This document shows, piece by piece, positions 1 through 5,904 of a stretch of 5,904 nucleotides of DNA. The first letter of the stretch is position 1; each line of letters begins with the position of its first letter. The notes beneath the pieces are model-generated. The model searched no databases. It was not told where the DNA came from and worked only from the letters and a program-made list of their open reading frames with translations. The position numbers were made by a program, and so were the translations under genes. The stretch is from an uncultured bacterium (lineage in GTDB: Bacteria; Cyanobacteriota; Vampirovibrionia; Gastranaerophilales; Gastranaerophilaceae): positions 1 to 5,904 of the forward strand of contig USCK01000116.1 in assembly GCA_900553205.1 (NCBI GenBank), in the 5' to 3' direction.

Positions 1-3000
1 CTTATAACGGTGCAAGCTCTGATGTTGTGGCATCAACTATTGCAGCTCCAGTAGAGCTACAGTTGAACGGTGTTGAAAACATGATTTATATGTCATCAGA
101 TTCAAGAAATGACTCATATAAATTGACAATATATTTTGCAGTCGGCACAGACCCTGATATGGCACTGGTAAATGTCCAAAACCAGTTACAATTAGTTACT
201 CCGAGATTGCCTGAAGAAGTTAGAAGATACGGTTTAACCGTTAAAAAATCAACAGGTGGTCCGGGATGTTTGATGATGTCTATACGCTCACCTCATGGGA
301 CTTATGACTCATTATACTTGGCGAACTATGCAACAATGTTCTTAAAAGATGAACTTGCAAGACTTAAAGGTGTTGCTGAAGTTGGGGTGTTCGGTGCCGG
401 TGAATATTCAATGCGTGTTTGGTTAAACCCTGAAAAAATGGCAAGTTTGAATGTATCATCTACAGATGTTCAAAACGCAATATCAGCACAAAATGTCCAA
501 GCTCCTGCAGGTAACTTGGGTGTTGAACCAATGACAGACCCGCAAGTTTTGAAATATACTTTGAGAACAAAAGGTCGTTTGAAAACAGTTGAAGAATTTG
601 AAAATATTATTGTAAAAGCAAAGCCAAACGGCGCTAATGTTAAAGTTAAAGATATTGCAAGAGTAGAAATGGGTGCAAACAGCTATTCTTCAATTTCTCG
701 TGTTGAAGGCAAAAATAGTGCAATGATATCTATTACTCAATTACCAAATGCAAACTCTATTGATTTGGTTAATAGAGCAAAAGCAAAAATGCAGGAATTA
801 AGCAAAAAATTCCCTAACGATATTACTTATAACATACAGTATGACGATACTATGTTTGTAAGAGAATCTATCAACGAGGTTATCAGCGCTATAGGACTTG
901 CAATATTACTTGTAAGTATCGTTACTTACTTATTCTTGGGAACAGCCCGTTCAGCATTTATTCCGTTCTGTGCGATTCCTGTATCCTTGATTGGTGTATT
1001 TATCTTCATGGGGCTATTCGGGTTCTCAATAAACCTGTTAATCTTATTCGGGTTAGTACTTGCCGTAGGCTTGGTTGTTGACGATGCGATTGTTGTACTG
1101 GAGAATACTCAAAGACACATTCAAGACGGTAAATCACCAAAAGAGGCAACCGAAATCACAATGGAAGAAGTATTTGGTGCCGTTGTTGCAACCTCTTTGG
1201 TATTGATGGCTGTATTTGTTCCGGTATCGTTTATGACAGGTATCACAGGGCAGATGTTTAGACAATTTGCATTATGTCTTGCGACATCTATCGGTTTATC
1301 AACACTCGTTGCTTTGACCTTATCACCTGCATTATGTTCTATTATATTAAAAGACGGAACAGAAAAAGCCGACTTTGAATTTATACAAAAATTTGATGAT
1401 TGGTTCTTATCTGTTAGAGATAAATATTTAAAAGCAGTTCACTATTTCGTGGACTCACCTGAAAAAACCTTAAAAACTTTGTTATTGGTATTCGTATTCA
1501 TTTTATTTATGTTCTATTTGATACCAAAAGGCTTCTTACCTACAGAAGATAAAGGTGCATTATTCACACAATTACAACTTCCTGACGGAGCTTCTGTATC
1601 TCGAAGTGATATTGTCGGGGCAGAAGTTGCTGAACGTATTGCAAAAATTCCTGGAGTAAAAAGTACATTAGAAGTTGCAGGTTTTTCTGGTGAAAACATG
1701 GTACTTATTGTATCTGAACTAGATGAATGGTCACACAGACGAAAAGCATCATTATCTATGGAGGCTATTCAACGTGAAATAAAGAAAGAATTTGCTAATT
1801 TCACAGAAGCTACAGTAGCGACCTTTCCACCTTCATCAATTTCAGGTATGAGTATGTTTGGTGGGTTTGAATATAGACTTTTAGATAAAGGTGACAGAAC
1901 TCCCGAACAGTTGTTTGATGTTAGTAAAAAATTTATGACAGAGGCTTCTCAAAGTCCTATGTTCTCAAGATTATTTACAACATACAGTGCATCTTTACCT
2001 CAATTAAAAATTGTTATAGATGAAGAAAAAGCAATGTCACAAGGTGTTGATATATCTTCTATTTATAATACGCTTGCAGGCTTCTTGGGTTCTACTTATG
2101 TAAACGATTTCAACAAATTTGGTAGAGTTTATCGTGTTTATATCCAAGCAGATGCGCCATATCGTGTAAAACCTGCAGATTTAAGTAAATTGTATGTAAA
2201 AAATAATATGGGTTATATGGTTCCACTAACTTCTGTTGTTCATACAGAAAATATTATCGGGCCATACACAATTACTCGTTACAACTTGTATCCGTCAGTA
2301 ATGATAAGTGGTACTCCTGCTAACAATGTCAGCTCGGGTCAAGCAATGAAGGAAATGGAGCGCATCTCTGATGAGCTTTTACCTAAAGATATGGGCTATA
2401 GTTGGTCAGGTACATCATTACAGGAAAAAGAATCCTCAGGTCAAATCGGACCAATTTTGGCAATGGCTCTAACATTTGTATATTTATTCCTAGTAGCTTT
2501 ATATGAAAGTTGGACACTACCTATCGCAGTAATGCTAATATCTCCTGTAGCACTTGTCGGAGCATTATTCTTCCAATATGTTTCAGGCTACTCATTAGAT
2601 ATTTACGCTCAAATCGGGTTGGTTATGTTAGTCGGTTTGGGTACAAAACAAGCAATTTTGATTGTTGAGTTTGCTAAAGATGCTATGGAAAAAGACGGTA
2701 TGAATTATATTGATGCAGCAATGCAAGCTGCTAAACTAAGATTTAGAGCCGTTATGATGACAAATATTGCGTTTATTTTAGGTTTGCTACCATTAGTATT
2801 TGCGCATGGTGCAGGTGCAGGAAGCCGTCACTCTATTGGTATGACCGTATTCGGTGGTATGATTGCAGTATCTTGTATAGGTAGTATTTTAGTTCCTGCG
2901 TTCTTTGTACTAATCAATAAAATGAAAGATTGGTATTATGCAGGAGGACTAAAAAAAGCAGGCAAATCAGGATTTGGTTTTTTAAAACAAACCATACAAA

Positions 3001-3026
3001 AAATACAGGAGAAAAAACATGATTAA
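1..3026 (+). CDS. RND multidrug efflux transporter, AcrB/HAE1 family, 5'-truncated by the window
   Basis: This is the inner-membrane proton-driven pump of a tripartite efflux system. The open frame begins at base 3 (YNGASSDVV...), before any start codon, and aligns with AcrB from about residue 49, so TM1 and the true start lie outside the window. Residues below count base 27 as codon 1. Visible in order are the first porter half (1-283), TM2-TM6 (about 284-440), TM7 (482-501), the second porter half (502-805) and TM8-TM12 (808-964), followed by a 35-residue cytoplasmic tail rich in lysine. The proton-relay residues are intact: Asp352-Asp353 in TM4 (VGLVVDDAIVVLEN; AcrB D407/D408), Lys874 in TM10 (GLGTKQAILIVEFAKD; K940), and Arg905 and Thr912 in TM11 (R971, T978). 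The ALYESW motif follows TM8. The projected full length of about 1055 residues is normal for the family. The drug-pocket loop near residue 553 differs from AcrB (see findings), so the substrate cannot be predicted. The gene overlaps the downstream TolC-like gene. Family assignment is near certain; the specific name (acrB, mexB and so on) is not. Confidence 0.97.
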   Translation, partial: YNGASSDVVASTIAAPVELQLNGVENMIYMSSDSRNDSYKLTIYFAVGTDPDMALVNVQNQLQLVTPRLPEEVRRYGLTVKKSTGGPGCLMMSIRSPHGTYDSLYLANYATMFLKDELARLKGVAEVGVFGAGEYSMRVWLNPEKMASLNVSSTDVQNAISAQNVQAPAGNLGVEPMTDPQVLKYTLRTKGRLKTVEEFENIIVKAKPNGANVKVKDIARVEMGANSYSSISRVEGKNSAMISITQLPNANSIDLVNRAKAKMQELSKKFPNDITYNIQYDDTMFVRESINEVISAIGLAILLVSIVTYLFLGTARSAFIPFCAIPVSLIGVFIFMGLFGFSINLLILFGLVLAVGLVVDDAIVVLENTQRHIQDGKSPKEATEITMEEVFGAVVATSLVLMAVFVPVSFMTGITGQMFRQFALCLATSIGLSTLVALTLSPALCSIILKDGTEKADFEFIQKFDDWFLSVRDKYLKAVHYFVDSPEKTLKTLLLVFVFILFMFYLIPKGFLPTEDKGALFTQLQLPDGASVSRSDIVGAEVAERIAKIPGVKSTLEVAGFSGENMVLIVSELDEWSHRRKASLSMEAIQREIKKEFANFTEATVATFPPSSISGMSMFGGFEYRLLDKGDRTPEQLFDVSKKFMTEASQSPMFSRLFTTYSASLPQLKIVIDEEKAMSQGVDISSIYNTLAGFLGSTYVNDFNKFGRVYRVYIQADAPYRVKPADLSKLYVKNNMGYMVPLTSVVHTENIIGPYTITRYNLYPSVMISGTPANNVSSGQAMKEMERISDELLPKDMGYSWSGTSLQEKESSGQIGPILAMALTFVYLFLVALYESWTLPIAVMLISPVALVGALFFQYVSGYSLDIYAQIGLVMLVGLGTKQAILIVEFAKDAMEKDGMNYIDAAMQAAKLRFRAVMMTNIAFILGLLPLVFAHGAGAGSRHSIGMTVFGGMIAVSCIGSILVPAFFVLINKMKDWYYAGGLKKAGKSGFGFLKQTIQKIQEKKHD
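3007..3011 (+). promoter_or_regulatory. Shine-Dalgarno site for the TolC-like gene, inside the pump gene
   Basis: AGGAG lies seven bases before the ATG at 3019, within the last codons of the RND gene. It supports this start codon, which also opens directly into a signal peptide. Because the site lies inside the upstream coding region, translation of the two genes is probably coupled. Confidence 0.85.
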
Positions 3027-4632
3027 AAAACTCCTGACAGTATTTTTGTTTGTAGCATTTTTGACATCACCTGTAATGGCATCAGGCTTGGGTAATACTA
3101 TAAAAACAGATGAATATCCTGATTCTGATATGGTGCTGCCTAATAAAGATGAACTTGTTATTGAAGGTGGAGTAGCTAAATATATTGATGTTAATTTAGA
3201 AGATTGTTTGAAATTTGCACTTGGTAACAACCCTAAAATCCAAGCTGCGATACAAGATGTTTTTGCATCGGATTATAGAATCAAACAGGCTTGGTCAGGT
3301 TGGTTCCCGACTATATCTTGGCAAACAGGTTATACTCGTATTAAACAACTTCAATTATCAGATGTTTTCAACAGAAACTTAGTATTCAATTACTATGTAT
3401 TGGGTACAATATCTGTTTCAGAAATGTTATATGACTTTGGGGTTACACAAAACAGAGTTACTATTTCTAAATTAGAAAATGAACAATATAAGATAGTATT
3501 AACAGAGACAGTTAATACCGTTATCAGAGATGTAAAAACTGCATATTATGGGGTTTTGTTGGCAAACGAACAAGAACGAGTAGCAGAAGAAACTGTTGAA
3601 CAATACCAAAACTTCTATGAACAAGCAAAAGCCTTTTATAGAGCAGGTACAAATCCTAAAATTGATATGACTATTGCCGAAGTAAATTTAAGTTCTGCAA
3701 AACTAGCTTTGATACAGGCTCAAAATGCAGTAGATATTGCAATGGCAAAACTGAACAATGCGATGGGTTTGCCATATATGAACAAGTACAATATTTTAGA
3801 TAAATTAAAATATAATCCTTGTAACTTAACCTTGACTCAAGCCGTTGATATTGCAAAAGAAGCCAGACCTGATTATAAGTTATCAGAGGTAAAAGTACAA
3901 TCTGCCAATCAAAATGTAAAACTGACGAAGAAGGCTTGGTATCCGACATTGGAATTTGACGGCAACTATTCAATCGGTGGGCGCTCTTTTACATCTAACT
4001 ATGGTTACAACATCGGTGCTTACTTAAATTTCCCACAAATTAACGGTATGCTTATTCGTAACCAAATAAAAGAAGCTCAATCTATGCACACTAAAGAGAT
4101 TGCGAATTCTCATTCAACACAAAACGATATTTATTTAGAAATTCAAAATGCTTTTTATACTCTTATAGAAAAGAAAAATCAAATACCGGTATCAACCCTA
4201 CAGGTAAAACAAGCAAAAGAGAATTATGATTTATCTTTTGGCAGATACAAAGTTGGTGTCGGCAATCCTGTCGAGTTAAAAGAAGCTCAAGTCCAATACG
4301 CAAACGCAAGAGTACAATATTATAATACTTTGTATGAATTTAATACAGCTCGTGCAAATTTAGAAAAAGCTATCGGTAAAAATATCGTTGACGGCTCTGT
4401 TGAGTTGAAGAAAGAAGAAAACAATGTTTCAAAAGATGTGAAAGCAGAACAAGTCAAAATGGAGCCTTCTACATCACAAGAAGCACAATTTTCTAAAAAG
4501 ATTAAGAATGAAAAAACTCAAAAAGAAAAAGTTTGTAAATCAAAAGCTACAAAACCGGCATACAGAGTTCGCCACTATAAAAACAGATTTATCAGAGGAT
4601 TGCATAATTTCTTCTCTTATCCTGATGATTAG
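3019..4632 (+). CDS. TolC/OprM-type outer-membrane efflux channel (OEP family)
   Basis: This is the outer-membrane exit duct partnering the upstream RND pump. The protein has 537 residues. A Sec signal peptide is clear: MIKK, a hydrophobic core at residues 5-16, then SPVMA with probable cleavage after Ala21. There is no lipobox cysteine, so it is TolC-like rather than a lipoprotein like OprM. The internal duplication typical of the family is visible. Helix starts resemble each other (YIDVNLEDCLKFALGNNPKI near 56-75; LTLTQAVDIAKEARPDY near 270-290). Each is followed by a Trp/Pro-Thr motif entering a beta-rich stretch (GWFPTISW at 94-101; AWYPTLEF at 306-313). The long helical pairs also match (200-251 ending NNAMGLP; 403-454 ending EKAIGK). 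Residues about 455-537 form an unusual polar tail rich in Lys and Glu. The start is set by AGGAG and the signal peptide, and it overlaps the end of the pump gene by 8 bases, so the two are cotranscribed. The family is certain; the drug specificity is unknown. Confidence 0.95.
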   Translation: MIKKLLTVFLFVAFLTSPVMASGLGNTIKTDEYPDSDMVLPNKDELVIEGGVAKYIDVNLEDCLKFALGNNPKIQAAIQDVFASDYRIKQAWSGWFPTISWQTGYTRIKQLQLSDVFNRNLVFNYYVLGTISVSEMLYDFGVTQNRVTISKLENEQYKIVLTETVNTVIRDVKTAYYGVLLANEQERVAEETVEQYQNFYEQAKAFYRAGTNPKIDMTIAEVNLSSAKLALIQAQNAVDIAMAKLNNAMGLPYMNKYNILDKLKYNPCNLTLTQAVDIAKEARPDYKLSEVKVQSANQNVKLTKKAWYPTLEFDGNYSIGGRSFTSNYGYNIGAYLNFPQINGMLIRNQIKEAQSMHTKEIANSHSTQNDIYLEIQNAFYTLIEKKNQIPVSTLQVKQAKENYDLSFGRYKVGVGNPVELKEAQVQYANARVQYYNTLYEFNTARANLEKAIGKNIVDGSVELKKEENNVSKDVKAEQVKMEPSTSQEAQFSKKIKNEKTQKEKVCKSKATKPAYRVRHYKNRFIRGLHNFFSYPDD

Positions 4633-4635
4633 TGA

Positions 4636-4662
4636 TTGATTGTCTTATATGTTTAATATAAT
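4636..4662 (+). promoter_or_regulatory. Possible sigma-70-type promoter for serS
   Basis: A perfect TATAAT occurs at 4657-4662. A TTGATT, matching four of six bases of the -35 consensus, occurs at 4636-4641, giving a 15-base spacer that is shorter than the usual 16-18. The spot immediately before serS is sensible. However, the surrounding sequence is nearly all A and T, so a chance match is quite possible. Confidence 0.4.
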
Positions 4663-4685
4663 ATTATCTTGTAAAACATTAGATA

Positions 4686-4693
4686 AGAAAGGG
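4686..4693 (+). promoter_or_regulatory. Ribosome binding site for serS
   Basis: The purine run AGAAAGGG ends seven bases before the ATG at 4701. It is a modest Shine-Dalgarno match (AAAGG core), but its spacing is good and it agrees with the conserved MLDIKLIRENP start of SerS. Confidence 0.7.
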
Positions 4694-4700
4694 TAGAATT

Positions 4701-5904
4701 ATGTTAGACATCAAACTTATAAGAGAAAATCCGGAAAAAATTAATGAGCTCTTGAAAAGACGATCCCCTGACTTATCCATTGATGAAGTTATAAAAATTG
4801 ATGAAGACCGTAGAAAAGTTCAAACAGAAGCTGACGAATTGAGAGCAAAAAGAAAAGCTGACTCTCAAAAAATCGGTATGATGAAAAAGAACGGCGAAAA
4901 CACAGACGCTATTCAAGAAGAAGTTAGAGCATTGGGCGATAAAATAAAAGAACTTGAAGAAAAACAAGTTGAATTGGATTCTGCTCAAAGAAACTTGTTA
5001 CTTCATATTCCAAATATTCCTGATGAATCAACTCCTATTGGACCAACAGAAGATTATAATGTTGAAGTTTCACGCTGGGGCGAACCTACTAAATTTGATT
5101 TTGAATACAAGGCTCACTGGGATATATGTGAAGAAAAAGGACTTGTTGATTTTGAACGTGGTGTAAAATTATCACAATCAAGATTTACTTTATACAGAGG
5201 TAAAGGCGCAAGATTAGAACGTGCTATTATTAACTTCTTCCTTGACCAACACACAGAAAATGAAGGTTACGAAGAAATCTTACCTCCATTTATGGCAAAC
5301 GCTGCAACAATGACAGGCACAGGTCAACTTCCTAAGTTCAAAGAAGATATGTATAAATGTGTAGATGAAGATTTATACTTGATTCCTACAGCAGAAGTTC
5401 CTGTAACAAACATATATTCAGGTGAAATTCTTTCAGAAGATGATTTGCCTAAATATATGACTGCATACACTCCTTGTTTTAGACGTGAAGCAGGTTCTGC
5501 AGGTAAAGATACTAGAGGTTTAATCAGAGTTCACCAATTTAATAAGGTTGAAATGGTTAAACTTTGTACTCCACAAACAAGTACAGAAGAACACGAAAAA
5601 CTAACTCAAGACGGTGAAAGAATGTTAGAGTTGTTAGGACTTCCATTCAGAAGAGTTGCATTATGTACATCTGATATCGGTTTCTCTGCAAACAAATGTT
5701 ATGACTTAGAAGTATGGATGCCTTCATACAACAATTACAAAGAAATCTCAAGCTGTTCAAACTATGGTGATTATCAAGCGAGACGCGCAAATATCAGATA
5801 TAGAGATAAAGCTACAGGAAAAACTCAATTTGTACACACTATTAACGGCTCAGGCTTGGCTGTTGGTAGAACATTTGCTGCAATTATTGAAAACTTCCAA
5901 CAAG
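4701..5904 (+). CDS. serS: Seryl-tRNA synthetase, 3'-truncated by the window
   Basis: This cytoplasmic class II aminoacyl-tRNA synthetase joins serine to tRNA-Ser, and also to tRNA-Sec where that exists, using ATP. The frame runs 401 codons from ATG to the window end with no stop. Bacterial SerS is usually 420-430 residues, so only about 20-30 C-terminal residues are missing. The start matches the family (MLDIKLIRENPEKI). Residues about 27-101 form the charged, Lys/Glu-rich helical pair of the tRNA-binding coiled-coil arm. The catalytic core shows motif 1 (GYEEILPPFM from 189), the serine-binding TAE loop (Thr230-Glu232), and motif 2 (FRREAGSAGKDTRG from 260, then HQFNKVEM). It continues with the ATP-site block YDLEVW, the EISSCSN and QARRANIRYR blocks, and motif 3 (NGSGLAVGRT, with Arg390). 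All expected signature residues are present, so the gene looks functional. It is the standard bacterial type, not the rare methanogen type. It sits 68 bases after the efflux operon on the same strand, with no obvious functional link. Confidence 0.98.
   Translation, partial: MLDIKLIRENPEKINELLKRRSPDLSIDEVIKIDEDRRKVQTEADELRAKRKADSQKIGMMKKNGENTDAIQEEVRALGDKIKELEEKQVELDSAQRNLLLHIPNIPDESTPIGPTEDYNVEVSRWGEPTKFDFEYKAHWDICEEKGLVDFERGVKLSQSRFTLYRGKGARLERAIINFFLDQHTENEGYEEILPPFMANAATMTGTGQLPKFKEDMYKCVDEDLYLIPTAEVPVTNIYSGEILSEDDLPKYMTAYTPCFRREAGSAGKDTRGLIRVHQFNKVEMVKLCTPQTSTEEHEKLTQDGERMLELLGLPFRRVALCTSDIGFSANKCYDLEVWMPSYNNYKEISSCSNYGDYQARRANIRYRDKATGKTQFVHTINGSGLAVGRTFAAIIENFQQ

Larger units (their letters stand above)
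4633..4700 (+). other. AT-rich intergenic spacer between the efflux operon and serS
   Basis: This is the only non-coding stretch in the window, at 68 bases. It contains a candidate promoter and the serS ribosome binding site. No GC-rich hairpin followed by a T-run is present, so I see no intrinsic terminator for the efflux operon here. It is too short for a T-box leader, which often controls serS in Firmicutes. Confidence 0.8.

Noticed and set aside
2982..3973. Minus-strand open frames at 2982-3230 and 3671-3973, opposite the TolC-like gene, as well as the similar one at 1514-1699.
   Set aside because: They lie wholly or largely opposite well-supported coding sequence, have low-complexity translations with no recognisable domain, and lack ribosome binding context.
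4381..4629. The C-terminal tail of the TolC-like protein as a frameshifted or fused separate gene.
   Set aside because: The frame is continuous, no ribosome site or start is apparent within it, and the tail is low-complexity rather than a recognisable domain.
4658..4667. A perfect 10-bp palindrome ATAATATTAT that could be an operator half-site pair.
   Set aside because: It is made only of A and T and overlaps the candidate -10 element. Such palindromes are expected by chance in this composition.
4664..4686. A 6-bp inverted repeat (TTATCT ... AGATAA) with an 11-base loop before serS.
   Set aside because: The stem has a single G-C-type pair and a wide loop, and no T-run follows. It is too weak for a terminator or convincing attenuator in such AT-rich sequence.
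4633..4700. A possible T-box leader controlling serS.
   Set aside because: The spacer is 68 bases, far too short for a T-box with specifier and antiterminator domains. No antiterminator-like conserved sequence is seen.
4773..5166. Open frames at 4773-4988 (minus) and 4954-5166 (plus) that overlap serS.
   Set aside because: The serS frame is continuous here and carries family-conserved sequence throughout. These are shadow frames of it.

Overview
The window reads as ordinary chromosomal sequence from an AT-rich, diderm (Gram-negative-type) bacterium. An inner-membrane RND pump next to a TolC-type outer-membrane channel requires an outer membrane. A-rich, T-rich codon use is uniform across all three genes, so nothing suggests recent transfer. 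The SerS protein recalls cyanobacterial SerS in several blocks (for example TAEVPVTNIY, EILSEDDLP and CFRREAGSAGKD). With the low GC, this would fit a non-photosynthetic cyanobacterial relative such as gut Gastranaerophilales (Vampirovibrionia/Melainabacteria). That is an inference from remembered sequences, and other AT-rich diderms are not excluded.

The layout is three genes, all on the plus strand and tightly packed. Positions 1-3026 hold an AcrB-like HAE1-family RND efflux transporter, cut by the window start so that about the first 48 residues (TM1 and the start of the porter domain) are missing. Positions 3019-4632 hold a complete TolC/OprM-type outer-membrane factor, whose start overlaps the end of the pump gene by 8 bases. 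A 68-base AT-rich gap follows (4633-4700), with a possible promoter and a ribosome binding site. Positions 4701-5904 hold seryl-tRNA synthetase, cut by the window end about 20-30 residues before its expected C-terminus.

The first two genes form an efflux operon. The RND protein would take amphiphilic compounds from the periplasm or inner membrane in exchange for protons. The TolC-like protein would carry them through the outer membrane. The third component, a periplasmic adaptor (AcrA/MFP), is not in the window and is expected immediately upstream. serS is a housekeeping gene on the same strand with no evident functional link. No strong terminator separates it from the efflux operon, so partial readthrough is possible.

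No RNA gene, mobile element, CRISPR array or clearly novel system was found. The points most worth a second look are the altered drug-binding 'phenylalanine trap' and shortened switch loop in the pump, and a lysine-rich C-terminal tail of about 84 residues on the TolC-like protein.
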